Origin: Poa pratensis
Lineage: Eukaryota; Streptophyta; Magnoliopsida; Poales; Poaceae
Direction: 5' to 3'
NCBI GenBank assembly: GCA_947311845.1
Contig: CAMZMU010000052.1
Location: forward strand, 139,143,733-139,207,732
Length of the DNA: 64,000 nucleotides
Shown one piece after another: positions 43,375 to 55,700 of this stretch. A model generated the notes under the pieces. That model saw only the letters and a program-made list of their open reading frames with translations. It was not told the origin of the DNA and made no database searches. The position numbers and the translations under genes are program-made. The stretch's first letter is position 1. Each line of letters starts with the position of its first letter.

Positions 43375-44606
43375 CTAGAGACAAAAAATGTCTGGCGTGA
43401 CTATGATCACGGGTAGAACTTGCGTAGATGCGCGATGTTCCATGGATTCTTGACCGGGATGCCGTCCTCCGTTTCGAGGCGTACCGCGCCGGCCTGGCGA
43501 TGTGTGACCCTGTAGGGGCCTTCCCACATGGCGAGAGCTTGTGGAGACCTTCCCTGGAGAGGATTCTCCTGAGGACGAGGTCGCCTGTCTCGAGAGTGCG
43601 TGGACGTATGTGGCGGCTGTGGTAGCGTCGCAGGTCTTGCTGGTACTTGCTGCCCTGAGGGCGGCACGGCGGCGCAACCCGTCAAGGAGCAGCAGGTCGT
43701 CGCTGTGGAGGTCTGCTTGATCGTCCTCGTTGAAGGCAAGGACCCGTGCGGATCCATGCTTGATCTCTGTGGGGAGGACTGCTTCAGCTCCATACACGAG
43801 GGCAAATGGCGTCTCACCAGTGGGCTTCGTGGGGTTCGTGCGGATGGACCAGAGCACGGACGGGAGTTCGTCTATCCAGCCCTTGCCGTAGCCCTTGAGG
43901 CGATTGAAGCTTCTTGTCTTGAGGCCCTTGAGGACCTCAGCATTTGCTCGCTCGGCTTGGCCGTTGCTCTGTGGGTGAGCCACCGAGGCGAAGCAGAGCT
44001 TGGTGCCGAGGCTCTCGCAGTAGGCCCTGAAGATGCCGCTGGTGAATGTGAGCCATTGTCGGTGATGATGCGATTTGGCACACCAAAACGGCAGACCAGG
44101 CCTCTGATGAATTTTACTGCTGCCTGGCCGGTATGCTGCGCACTGCTTCAACCTCTGCCCACTTGGTGAACTTGTCGACGCCACGAAGAGGAACGGTAGC
44201 CCCCTTGCGATCTCGGGAAGGGTCCCAAGATGTCTAGCCCCCAGACCGCGAAAGGCCACGAGAGCGGGATGGTTTGGAGTCCCAGTGCAGGCTGATGGAC
44301 TTGCTTGGCGTGGAACTGGCACGCATCGCAAGACTGGACGATGGTGGTGCATCTTGAAGCACTTGGGGCCAGTAGAAACCGCTCCTGAAGACCTTGCCTG
44401 CCAGGGTGCGTGCAGAGGAATGGTGGCCACACTCTCCACTGTGAATGTCTCTGATCAGCATGCGGCCTTCCTCGGGGGGGACGCACTTGAGTGCAATTCC
44501 ATTTGGGCGCTTGCGGTACAGGTCTCCCTCGAGGATGTAGTATGACTTGGCTTGTCGAGCCACTCGTTCCGCCTCCGCGTCTTCTCGGGAGGACTCCCTT
44601 CAGCAA
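43375..44606 (-). pseudogene. Gypsy integrase
   Basis: Integrase joins element cDNA to host DNA. The zinc-binding part is visible in one frame (HSGECGHHSSARTLAGKVFR) and CDACQFHAK in another. The catalytic core follows with SVAHPQSNGQAERAN and SIRTNPTKPTGETPF, then the YGAEAVLPTEI block. At least two frameshifts break the domain (overlapping frames 44606-44148 and 44439-43375). Confidence 0.88.
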
Positions 44607-45996
44607 GTAGTCTTGAGTTCGTCACCCAGCCTGTCTCTTGATGCACCATAGCCAGCAGCAGACGCTCCCCTGAGGATGGACCGCAGTTGGGTGCCCCACC
44701 TACAGGAGGTGGTGGGAGTACTTCGTCTGTGCTTGTGGCTGCTGCTTCTTGTGGCTGCTTTATGGACGCCTTGGAGAGTCTCTCTTCAAAGACGCCGGCC
44801 GGCTGGGCCTGCCTTCGTGATGCTCGCTTGGCGATGTCATCTGCCTCCTGGTTCTCCTTCGCGGGATGTGCATGAGCTCCATGCCTGAAGTGCTTCTCGA
44901 GCTTGCGGACCTCTTCAAGGTAGGCGGCCATGTGGTCGTCTTTAGGCGTGTAGCTCTTGTTGGAGAAGTTAACCAGGAGCTGGGAATCACCCTTTATGAG
45001 TAAGTGCTTGACGCCAAGGGCGATTGCGGCTCTGAGCCCGGCGAGGAGGCCTTCATACTCGGCGATGTTGTTGGAGATCTTGTCTATTGTGAAGCACAAC
45101 TGGATGGCGTAGTAGAGCTTGTCACCTTTTGGTGAGGTCAGGACAACGCCAGCCCCACCATTGCGGCAGGCGAAAGCTCCATCGAAGTGCATGGTCCAGT
45201 GGCTTGGCATTGTATCTCCGATGACGCGGTTTCTTCTTCAGGAGGAGTTGGGTCTGTCCACTCGGCGACGAAATCCGCCAGCGCTCTCCCTTTTATGACT
45301 CTTGTGGTGTCGAAGCGCAAGTTGAATGGTTGCAGCTCGATGTTCCATCCTGCGACGCGATCAGTGGCGTTGGGGTTGCGCAGGATTGCTCCAGGGGGAA
45401 GACGTGACCACCGTGATGGGGTGGCCCTGGAAGTAGTGGCGCAGCTTCCTGGAGGCGATGAGGAGCGCGAGGAGGAGCTTCTGCTGCACTGGGTACGCTC
45501 GCGAGCATCTCGCAGTACAGTACTGACGAAGTAGACTGGATGCTCGACGAGGGTCGTCGATGGTGCAGCGTCGGCTCCCTCGAGAGGCTCCTCAGGACCT
45601 TTGGCGAGGTTTGCCTGTGGAGGAGCCTCGGCAGGGGTGCTTGTGTGGACTCGACTTGAGGCTGTGGGTCTGGCACTGGGTCTGGAGAGACTGTTCCTCG
45701 TCGGGAGGTTCTGGACTTGGTGTGGCAGTGCTTTTCTTGGGGAGAACTGGCTCTTCTCTTTCCACCACCAGGACGGCGCTTGCAGTTTGTGGAGTGGCTG
45801 CTAGGTACAGCTTCAGATGCTCGCCTGCCCTGGGGGCTACCATGACTGGTGAGCTAGCCAAGTATTTCTTCAAGTCCTCAAATGCTTTGTCGCCTCTGGA
45901 GTCCACTTGAAGGTGCCGGATTTCTTCATGATCTTGAAAAATGGCAAGGCTCTCTCGCCGAACTTGGAGATGAAGCGGCCTAAGCTGGCCATGCAT
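44455..45996 (-). pseudogene. Gypsy RNase H region with a second (archaeal-type) RNase H
   Basis: After RT comes the RT-linked RNase H (KAFEDLKKYLASSPVMVAP ... LYLAATPQTASAVLV) in frames 45996-45592 and 45676-45293. A further RNase H domain at 45210-44770 reads MHFDGAFACRNGGAGVVL, NNIAEYEGLLAGL and IKGDSQLLV, with the D, E and D catalytic positions visible. A dual RNase H is typical of the Tat lineage. Frameshifts separate the parts. Confidence 0.8.
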
Positions 45997-46776
45997 CCTG
46001 CTAGGCGCTGCATGTCCTTGAGGCGGCGAGGTGGCTGCATGTCTTCTATAGCCTTGATCTTGTCAGGGTTTGCTTCTATGCCGCGGTGGGACACGAGGAA
46101 CCCGAGGAGCTTGCCTGAAGGCACCCCGAAGACGCACTTGGCGGGGTTTAACTTGATGTTCACCTTGCGCAGGCTGGCAAAGGTTTCCTCGAGATCCTTC
46201 AAGAGAGTGTCTCCCTCGCGAGACTTGACCACGATGTCGTCGACATAAGCTTCTGCATTTCTTCCCATCTGAGCCCCCAAGGCGATCCTCATGAGCCTCT
46301 GGAAGGTGGCGCCGGCATTCTTCAGGCCAAAGGGCATGCAAGTGTAGCAATACACACCACAAGGGGTGAGAAATGTTTTTCCTCGTCTTCCTTGGCCATT
46401 TGATCTGGTGGTAGCCTGAGAAGGCATCCAGGAAACAGAGGAGATCACAGCCGGCGGTGGAGTCCACAATCTGGTCTATCCTTGGCATGGGGTATGGATC
46501 CTTGGGGCAGGCCTTGTTTACGTCTGTGTAGTCGATGCAGAGCCGGCCTCCTCCATTGGGTTTTGGGACAACCACACCGTTGGAGAGCCAAGTGGGGTGG
46601 GCAACTTCTCGAATGATGTCTGCTGCTTTCAGCTTCTCTACTTCTTTGATGATGAACGCTTGCTTCTCGGGGGCTTGTTTCCGCGCTTTCTGCTTTACAG
46701 GGCGTGCGTTGGACACACGGCTAAGTGGTGCTCGATCACCTCCCTTGGTACACCGGACATTTCTGACGGAGTCCAT
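45870..46776 (-). pseudogene. Gypsy reverse transcriptase
   Basis: RT motifs lie in two frames: WLSNGVVVPKPNGGGRLCID, DLLCFLDAFSGYHQI (first frame), then MPFGLKNAGATFQRLM and catalytic AEAYVDDIVVKS (second frame), followed by KCVFGVPSGKLLGFLVSHRG. The shift is near 46380. The YVDD active site is intact but the chain is broken. Confidence 0.9.
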
Positions 46777-46823
46777 GCGAACATGTCAGAATTTGCCCGA
46801 AGGAAGGCGACGAGCGCGCTTTC

Positions 46824-47853
46824 CTATTTGGGAGGCAAGCCAGCGCCTATGGTGACGCTAGCCCCCGAGCCCTCAGCCCCCGAGCCACTGGTGCTCAGCG
46901 ACACCTTCTTTGTAGATGCTTGCTCTTGAGTGAACAGCTGCTTCTTCTTCTTGGGCCTCTCGAGAGGCTCCATGTCCTCGTCAGCGGGGAATGCCATGGC
47001 AGCGGCCTTGTAGGCGATCTCGACAGCGCGCGTGGCGTCCTGTACGTGACCACGTATGGTGATGGTGCCACCGCTGCCAGGGATCTTGACCATGTTGTAG
47101 GCGTGGTGCGTGACGGCCATGAACTTCGCGAGGGCGGGGTAGCCGAGGATGGCGTTGTAGGGCAGGCCAATGTGCGCGACGTCGAAGTCAATTAGCTCGG
47201 TGCGGTAGTTCTCCTGCGTGCCAAAGGTGACCGCGAGCCTCACTTGCCCCAGAGGCGAGATTGAGCCGCTGGTGACCCCGGTGAAGGGCCTGGAGGGCAA
47301 GCCACTCGTAGGGCACTTGAAGCGTCTCGAAGGTCTCGACAGAGATGACGTTCAGGCCTGCACCCCCATCAATGAGCGTCTTGCCGACGGCGATGTTGTT
47401 GATGGTGGGGGTGCACACCAACGGGAGGGTGCCCACAGTCTTGGTAGACTTGGGGTGATCTTTGGCGTCGAAGGCGATGGTGTACTGGGACCACTTGAGG
47501 GGGCGGGACGTCTCGACCCCGGGAAGCGCTGCATTGAGCTCGCGAGCGAACTGCTTGAACTGGTTGTTCGACTTGGGCGCTTGGGATCCGCCGAGGATGC
47601 ATGCCATGGCACCCTTAGGGGCCTGGTAGCCTCCAGGCTCTTCGTCGGGGATTGTTGTTTTTCTCGGCGGCATTCGCCTGAGTCCCTGGGCCTCTGGAAG
47701 TTGCCTTGCGTCCCCTTTGCGGTAACCACGGCCTCTGCCGCCACCGCTGCCTTCTTCTTGCTCACGCTTCTTGCTCAGCTGCTTGAGGTCATAGCAGTTC
47801 TCCGTCGCATGGCCGCGCCTGTTGTGGTAGATGCAGAACGGGCGGTTGTCCAC
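46824..47853 (-). pseudogene. Gypsy zinc knuckle and aspartic protease
   Basis: The frame 47853-47188 begins with a CHHC-type knuckle CIYHNRRGHATENC and later carries the protease active-site stretch TLIDGGAGLNVIS. A shift near 47250 leads to the rest of the protease fold (TELIDFDVAHIGLPYNAILG) in frame 47300-46824. The active site shows DGG where many retroviral-type proteases have D(S/T)G; DGG-type variants occur in plant Gypsy elements. Confidence 0.82.
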
Positions 47854-47943
47854 CTTTTTCTCGCCAGCCTCGGGAGAGTCCTCGCGAACATGCTTGGCGT
47901 CGGGTTCGGCTGCCAGACAGCGGTAGGCTTGCGCTTTGTCTCG

Positions 47944-49226
47944 TCACGCCTCTTCTGGGTCTTGGATCCCTCGACAGGGTCGTCTGTCGAGCCCACCTTG
48001 ACGAAGAGGAGCCCTTCCTGCCTTGGCGCACTTGTCTGCGATGTCGAAGAGCTTCACCACGGAGGAGAGGGTATCGTGGATGCCGAGCTTCTCGAGCATC
48101 CTGTGGTTGGTGACGCCCTCTCTGAAGGCCGCAATGACGTGCGAGTCCGGGATGTTCGGGATCTTGTTGCGGACTTGGCTGAAGCGCTGGATGTACCTGC
48201 GGAGGGTCTCGCCAGGCTTCTGGCGCACAGCTCGCAGGTCGTTGTAGGTGAGGGCGCGCTCGTACGTGCCCTTGAAGTTTGCAACGAACTGCTGGCAGAG
48301 CTCCTCCCACGAGTCAATGGAATCCTCGGGAAGGTTCAGGAGCCACGACAAGGCAGAATCCTTGAGAGCGTGGGAGAACCAGTTGGCCATGACCTTGTCG
48401 TCTCCCCCCGCAGCTTGGATGGAGGTGGTGTAGAGCTGCAGGAACTCGATGGGGTTGTTCGTGCCGTCGTAGCCCTTGGGTAGGTCAGGCCTGAACTTCT
48501 GTGGCCAGACGACGCGACGCAGGTTGCGGGTGAAGGCCGCGCATCCTGTGGCGTACGAGGCGATGCCCCCTGAAGAGCTCGGCGGTTCTGTCGCCCTGCT
48601 TGGCCGATTTCCTCGACGATGCGCTTCTGGAGGTCCTTCTGGCGCTCCATTTCCACCCGCGCGTCTGGGGGTGTCCGCTGCACGATTTGGCAATCGCGCG
48701 GCGAAGACGCGTGGGAGCGGCCTTGGGGGCAGCTGGAGGCGGACCTGGCGGAGGCGGCGGCGGAGGTGCGCCATGCGTGGCAGTCCTGCGCGTCCGGAGT
48801 TGTGGTGCACCAGAGAGCGCGACGCCGGGAGCTGCGCGCGGTGCGCCGCGATGTCGACGAGGTGCTGGAGGCGGCCGAGCCAGTTGTCGTGCGCCTCGGC
48901 GTGGGGCGGTAGCGGAAGAGCTCCGCGGCCATGAGCAGCGCGGTGTTCGGGCTGGGCGCTGGACGCCCAAGAGTGGAGGCGCTGTGGCGCTGGGACGGAT
49001 GCGAGGACTCAGCGTCCTCGCCGTGCCCGTGGTCGACGTCTTCGTCGAAGCGGTCGTCGTGGTGGCCGTCATCGTCCTCGGGGTGCTCCACACGCGGTTC
49101 AGCGGTGTTGCGCCCCGGCGCGGCTGGCACGGGGACGGCCGCGGGGGTTGGTGGTGTTGGCAGCGGGCTCGGTGGTGCCCTGCCTGACGCCCGCCGGGTG
49201 GCGCGAGCTGCGCGAGTGTCCGCCAT
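47944..49226 (-). pseudogene. gag: Gypsy Gag capsid region
   Basis: The ATG at 49226 (MADTRAARATRR) starts a basic, proline-rich N-terminus in one frame (to about 48800). The capsid core lies in another frame (48810-47944): FRPDLPKGYDGTNNPIEFLQ, WFSHALKDSALSWLLNLPE, SWEELCQQFVANFKGTYER and KPGETLRRYIQRF are retrotransposon Gag motifs. So at least one frameshift breaks the protein. Confidence 0.88.
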
Positions 49227-49264
49227 GGTGCAGAGGTCGGTGAAGGTTGAAGACGCGCCTCAGC

Positions 49265-49282
49265 CCCCTACCTGGCGCGCCA
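49265..49282 (-). other. Primer binding site of the Gypsy element
   Basis: The minus strand reads TGGCGCGCCAGGTAGGGG, two bases after the 5' LTR end. It starts TGG as expected for pairing to a tRNA CCA end. I do not assign the tRNA species with certainty. Confidence 0.75.
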
Positions 49283-49284
49283 AT

Positions 49285-50316
49285 TGTCGGAGAATGACTC
49301 CCACGAAACAGGGATAGTCAAGCTCACGAAGAGAGTTCGTGTAAGGGGCTGAACACGTTGGTCAAACAACCCTCAACCTGCACGGCGACGGTGCTCGTCG
49401 AGCATGAGGAGGGACATCACGACAGAGATGAACACCAGCCCGTACCCAGGTTCACGGCCCTCGTGTGGAGGTAAACCGCTACTCCTGCTTGTCTGTATTG
49501 CACTGCTTATGGAGGTTACAGTACAATGAGCTTGCCGAGGGCTCTCTTTTGGCAATGGTGTGCACAAGGAAGGGAACTGTGGTCTCTTCTTCCTTGCGCG
49601 TAAGTAGCTATGCTGGAATGAGAATGCGATCCTTTGCTACGGTGGTGCACCCTCCTTTTATAGGCCCCCGGGCCTCTTCCCTGCGCTTGCGCCGCGGAAG
49701 GGCTACCACATGGCGACAGAAGGGGAGCACGGTGCACCGCAGCCCAGCTGTCCATGGACGCGGTCCATGGGCGTAAAGCTGATGCCTGTGGCAGAGAAAC
49801 CACCGTCCATGCAGGACGGCCAGCTGGGGCTGCAGAGGAACGTGGGGGTGCCCACGGTGACGTTGGCCGTGGAGCGTAGCGCCGGCCGGTCCCCTTATCA
49901 CCAAAGAGGAAATCTTAGTCCGGTGCGCGTGGCGCAGCTTTGTTGACTCCTTTAATCACCAGAATGGCAACTGCGGCGTCGTTGTCACCGCGCGCAGAGG
50001 CGCCGTCACTCTGCGGCCGCTGCAGAGCCCATGTGCGCTCTGCAGAGGTTGCTTTGCAGCGAAGCAATCCCCACGAGGGCTAGGGTGCCCTGTGGAGGAT
50101 TTGGCGTTGACCTCTCTCCAGGAGAGATCACCTTGAAGAGGGGGCAGCAGTGGATGGGACCTCCATAGGCCTCCGCTGCCTCTAGAGCCCCCGCGAGGCG
50201 ATTTACCTCGCGAGTCTCTCCAAGCCGTAGGCTTGGTCCTTAGTGGAAATTGGTCATCGAGTGTCGAGGGCCGTGGAGGACAAACCCAACACATCCTGGT
50301 TCTCACTGGGCCGACA
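49285..50316 (-). repeat. 5' LTR of the Gypsy element
   Basis: Nearly identical to 37281-38312. On the minus strand it contains the likely promoter, with TATA CTATAAAAGG at 49654-49663. It is followed in plus coordinates by the target copy GCATT (50317-50321). Confidence 0.93.
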
Positions 50317-51696
50317 GCATTGCACAGAGTGCGGGGACCCTCCGGTCCCTCGTGCCACTGTGTTGTTTTCTCCGTCGCGCAGCCTGTGCAGCGCCGGTCT
50401 CCGCTGCACGGTCTCCTTCTCGGCAGCGGGCGGGGACGAACCGAGGAAGTGGAGCCTTTCACCGGTGGCGGTGGATCCATAAGCTTGACGTGCATCTCAC
50501 CGATGGCGGAGGTCTCATTCTGGAGGTGCATCCTGAGTGCACGGGCGTATGTGTTGGCGTGCAGCAGCGGCGAGAACGCAGGGCTGTTGGCAGGGCGGTA
50601 CTCAGCGAGGAGCCGGCCTTTCTTCATGAACACAGTGCCGCACGCGTTGCACAGCGTGCGGGGCCCATCCGGCCCCTGGCGCCACTCTGGTGTACTTTCC
50701 GTCGCGCAGTGTGTGCATCGGCCATGCCAGCGCTGCGGTAGCACAGGTGGCATCACCGTCGTTTCCTTCTCGGCGCACGGCCGCGGCACATTGGCTTGTG
50801 GAGAAGTCGTTTCCATTGCCGTCACACGCCGTCGCCCCTTGGTCCTCGCCCGTGGCGTCTCAACAGCCCACGCCTTTTCCACCTCCACCTCCAATGCCAT
50901 GGTCTCCACCGACGGGAACGCGTCCTTGTTCGAAAGCCATTCCAGCTCTTCCTCCTCCGCCCACCCAGGTCCAGCTTCTTCCCAAGACACCTCCGAGCCC
51001 TGCAAGAAGGACGACTTCTTAGCATATAACCCACTTTAGCCGATAATGGGTGGGAGGAGGAACCAGGGTGGATTACCATCTGGTCAAAGAAGGCATCCAA
51101 GCTGGCGTCCAAGCCGCAGGGCAGCGCTTCAACCAGTGCCGCCACGTCGTTACTGCCTGCAGAGTTCTCCATTCTCCTCGAACGGCTGCCTCGACAGTGG
51201 CAGGGGTTGGAGTGCAGCAGCTGCCGGGGCTTGTTCGAATCCACCGGAATCAACCGCCCTCTCAAGAACCGTTTGCTGCACGCATTGCACAGCGTGGCGG
51301 GGCCATCCGGCCCCCGGAGCCACCTTGACGTCTTCTCCGACCCGCAGTGTGTGCACCGGCGGCCCTTGATCGAAGGGCGGCCCCGGCGGCGGCGGAGGTT
51401 GGAGTGCAGCAGCTGCCCTTTCTGCCAGCACGCATTGCACAGCGTGCCGGGGCGCCACTTTGACGCCTTCTCCGACGCGCAGTGCGTGCATCGGTGCAAC
51501 GCCTCCTGAGGTGGAGGCGACATGACCGGCGCGAGGCTACACATCGCCATTGCGTCCCGCTGCATTCCTACAGCCTGTGCCGGTTCCACCTCCATCGCCA
51601 TGGCCTCCAATGTCGGGAACGCGTTGTCGTTGTGTTCAGAACACACTCCTCCTGCGCTGCCTCCTCCCACCCTTCTCCCACCGCCACCTCTAAACC

Positions 51697-52770
51697 CTGC
51701 AAGAACCACAAACAGAGAAACCAAGACAATGGTTTTAGAGTTGCCTTGTTAACTAACTCAGCTTACCATCAGTGTTAAAAACTCTGGAAGTAATAGAATA
51801 ACCAGTAACGCACCAGTAAAGTAAAGCATTTCGACTCAACACCAAGGATCTTGGTAGAGATACTAAAGGACAATGAGTTAATGCAGTCATGAAGTTGAAA
51901 GACTTACTTTAAAGAGCTCGACGTGTAGAACATGAAATATAGATATTAAAAATGAACAGATTAGTAAATAAATTTGCCAACTTGAGATTTATTTTCGAGT
52001 AAATGCACATAAAGGGTTCTGACTAGAAAAGATCTGTCTGTACATTTTCTTTCTTTCTGTTATATTTAGATTCATTTCTAGATACAGTCAGATGTGATGT
52101 CCATAAGCATAAGTCATGCAAAGAGTACTTCATAGGGCTCCAACAGCTTAAACAATAAGGTGAAATCAGAAATTACATGACCATAAGTCCTTTCTTCGGA
52201 GCTCAGCCCAATAGAAAATGCTGATATGCCCAGACCATGATAAGAAGAAAGAAGCAACATGATTTCAGAAAAAACTACAAAGCACATCACAAATATGCTC
52301 AATCACTCAAGTGCAAGGCATGGGAATCAAATCATAGGCCCCAACAGCTTAAACAATAAGGTGAAATCAGAAATTACATAACCATAAGTCCATTCTTCGG
52401 AGCTCAGCCCAATAGAAAATGATGACATGCCCAAACCATGATAAGAAGAAAGAAACAACATGATTTCAGAAAAAAACTACAAAGCACGTCACAAATATGC
52501 TCAGTCACTCCAGTGCAAGGCATGGGCATCAAACCATATAATCAATACTTATATCAACTCAAAAAGGGCATGTCTAAACGTAGGATACTCAATTAGGTAA
52601 ATACAAACATCTATATGAGGCAGGGTTCATATATATGGTTCCGAACTTGGGAAGTTTAAGGCTCTTAAGAGATCTGGATGTGGAAGAAGCATTAGGAATG
52701 CAGATAGAATTTTGTTATGTTAATCTAGTTATCCAAATCTACCCAAAGAAACAGAAAAAAGATAATCAAT
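51697..52770. other. Spacer between GATA locus and micro-gene in unit 2
   Basis: No coding frame; it corresponds to 30122-31037 in unit 1. It contains a local tandem duplication (52141-52541). Confidence 0.5.
52141..52541 (+). repeat. Two-copy tandem duplication, 201-bp period
   Basis: CAACAGCTTAAACAATAAGG at 52141 recurs at 52342, with both copies highly similar to the end. Unit 1 has only one copy in this spacer (near 30550), so this duplication came after the segmental one. Confidence 0.88.
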
Positions 52771-55700
52771 CTAGCTTGAAGGTGCAGTTCCGGTGACCTC
52801 TAGCTGTAATCTGTTGTGCTCTTCCTCTTGGACCACTTGAGATTCGTCAATACACTTGACAAACGACTGGATATGTTTCCCAAACCACGAGCTGGCCTGG
52901 CAAAGAATTCATTGTTTCAGGAAAAAAAGAACAGTGGCATGCATGCACACATATATAGTTGGTAGATGCTGGGAAGTAGCTATGGCTCCATTTGAAATCG
53001 TAACAAGCACCTTTGCACCAAGAGTAAGAAACTGCCCCAGATAATCGTTTATGTCCAAATCTGAGCATTTCAGAGCAACCTACAGAATTGACGTGTGCAG
53101 CGTGCACCTGAACCTGTGGAAACAATCCAAGATGCCTAAATTGCTGCTAAGGCATACCAGGTCGATCCAGGAGACAACAACGAGGAGTAATTGAAGTGGA
53201 GCAACAATCAACTAGCCGAAGTGAATCAGCAAGTACGTCTAATGGCAAAGTGATAAAAAAAGGGTCGCCATCTATTATATACTAAAAGCAAAATGAGTTA
53301 GGTTTTAGAGCCACCACGTTAAGCCACATCATTCCAATTAATTATGATAGTTAGATTTAAAATCAATGGTTAGGATTTAATGAAGATAACTATTTGCGTA
53401 ACTGTGACAGCTTCGCTTGACACGTTTAATCTATGCACGGTTGAGATTCCAATGGACACGTTTAATATGTTCTCCGTTTACCTTTTAAATGTGGGCCCTG
53501 TAACATTTTTTTTGCGTGGTGCCCTCAAGCTAGCAGCTGGACCCATAAATTGCCACATGAATGCGATGCTATCCGTGCATTGAAATACTCCGTGTACATT
53601 TTCTCTTACAACGTGGAAAACATTTGGCTTGGCGCCCTAGAATGTTTATTCTTCCGTACGTGTTACACCCAAAGACCATGCATGTGCACGTACGAACATG
53701 CAAACCACTACATGTAAAGTATTGCACAATTTAGTTCATCCGTTCGGTTGTACAATGAAACTGCATGGAAGAAAAATTAAGCTATAGACAACTAATTTAC
53801 ATCATAAATATTTGCGTGCTACTCAGGTGCAGATTTGTGTGGTTAACTAGTTGAATGCCCGTGCGTTGCAACGGGTTCTCAATTTTTTCCATTGCACACG
53901 TAAACATAAATTCACATGAATATTTGTTGATGATGTTGAGATGCAAAACAAAAAATACCTTTTAATCAACAATTTTTAACGTAAACACCATCCAAGAGCA
54001 CTGCAAATTTTTGATATTGAGATCTTTGCAAATATCATTCGCAAGTTCGAATCCAGAACTCCTCGATTGGCTGATCCACTGGATTCAAATCAAGATGAGC
54101 GAAAAAAGGATGACCAAATCTATCCTCTTTACTACCTTAACACTGCCATCTCATATCTTCTATGTCTAAATAGGAGAGCGAAAATAAGAAACTTAAAACT
54201 GGAAATTTACATGACAATTGCCATCTCCGTTTTCCTTGAGCTAAACCAAGCCGCACAACAACAACCTAAATAAATAAGAGAACATATCGGAAAATGACAG
54301 ACTATCGCTGCATCCTGCAAGTGAACGATTGAGTAAGCTTCAAGAGATGGTATACCATGGGTGGAGGCATGCACTCAGACATGCATGGACAGGTACCTCT
54401 CACAACAACGCCAGTCGTACCTGCAGACCTGATGTACGATAGATGTGGAATGAGGTACCATACTTGCAGACCTGGTGGCTGAGATGGGGAGGCCCCTGTG
54501 CTGCTGCTATTTGGTTAGACTTAGACACCGCAAGCATAATAATGTTGTTTCCACATAAATGAAAAACATTGTTTCTACACATTATGTCCTGCAAGACAAA
54601 CAGTACTGCGGCAAAGCTTTACTTTCATATCCAAGGCCCAACAAATTAATACTCAAAATATGTGTGAATCCAACTGTAAATATTATATGTATGAAAAACA
54701 TTGCTTTGGGAAGAGTAGGGTACCGATTTCCTCTTCATCATGTTTAGCTCAATATATATGACCGGGTTCTTCTGTACAGGTGTGCCTGCCACGCCCCGCC
54801 TATCTTACAGTTTAAATAAGCAAGGCCAATCATCCTCAAGAAGCTGCACACAAGAAAACAGAGCCAACCTTGTCTTCTGTACACGAGAAAACACAGTCAT
54901 ACATGCAGTGCAAATTGAAACCTAAGAGTAGATTAAAAGGTAAATACAGGCCCAAAAAGGATAATGTCCATCAGAACAATTTTTATTGAGAGGCACAAGC
55001 AGGGGATGCTCATCTTATGAAATACTGAGTTGTCGAGAGAAGTCATGCACATCCATGCTGTAAAGAGCAATTCCAAACAAAAGTGAATACTGAAGTCCTA
55101 AGACATGGAATTAAATGTGAACACTTCAGCTCACCTTATTTTTGCACAAATGAGAGATTTCCATGCTTTTAAATTATCCTATATCAACTGATTATTTTAA
55201 AGGATTGAGCACCATTAAAAAACAATCTCGTCTCAACTTTGATGCTTTATTCACCTTTATGCTGCTACTCTTTTCAAGATCTTAAAGTAAACCTATTGAA
55301 GGTACAGTATGGCAAACATTAAGTGGGTAACTGTTCCTTTCATGGTAACAAATAATATGTATTGGAACTACTATGCAAAACAATTTTCGAGAGCACAGAG
55401 TCAAATTAAGAAATTGCAAAGATCCATAAATCGGATAATGTGAAGTTTAAGAGGCTAACAAAGTAACAAGTACCTTCTGGTGCGGTCAGTGCCAAAACGC
55501 AAATTTATAGCCCAAAAGGCGCTAGTTGCGGCAATAGATGTACATATACTTCAAGAAATCGATGGTACCTGGATAGTTCAATTATATGTGTACTTATTCC
55601 AAATATATGTATACTAAATATATCTGCATTTTCTTAGAAATTATTACCATGATAAGTTGTTGAAATGTCAATTAAGATAGGCACACTGGAATATGCTACT

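Larger units (their letters stand above)
37281..50316 (-). mobile_element. Ty3-Gypsy retrotransposon, Tat-like, 13.0 kb, with antisense gene
   Basis: LTRs of 1,032 bp (37281-38312 and 49285-50316) with TG...CA ends flank the element, and a perfect GCATT duplication is at 37276-37280 and 50317-50321. Gag, protease, RT, RNase H and integrase run on the minus strand from 49226 to 43375, in Gypsy order. An extra RNase H before integrase and a long non-pol region with an opposite-strand gene (38639-42388) are features of the Tat lineage (Grande/RIRE2-type elements). The coding regions carry several frameshifts, but the LTRs are very similar, suggesting a recent insertion of an already defective copy mobilised in trans (inference). 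Confidence 0.93.
36972..51696 (-). pseudogene. GATA zinc-finger locus of unit 2, four fingers, split by a Gypsy element
   Basis: Host coding sequence lies at 51696-50317 and 37280-36972; the 13-kb Gypsy element sits between. Two tandem copies of the GATA exon are visible, each after its own acceptor (TTCTTGCAG, exon starts at 51696 and 51000). Copy 1 has fingers at 51428-51490 (loop shortened to 13 residues) and 51278-51355 (CTHC-x18-CNAC). Copy 2 has fingers at 50640-50717 (CTHC-x18-CNAC) and a last finger starting CTGC at 50379-50390, whose final cysteine codons are cut by the insertion and continue at 37280. The C-terminus then reads to a stop at 36972 (AAAFLAAMDN). Copy 1 seems frameshifted near its start relative to unit 1. 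An AT-hook-like RGRPS core lies between the copy 1 fingers. The present allele cannot make the full last finger. Confidence 0.8.

Noticed and set aside
43600..44169. A 189-codon plus-strand frame
   Set aside because: It lies opposite the integrase core and has no recognisable features.
47218..48483. A 421-codon open frame on the plus strand
   Set aside because: It is antisense to the Gypsy gag and protease, whose motifs are clear on the minus strand. The frame is a by-product of high GC content.
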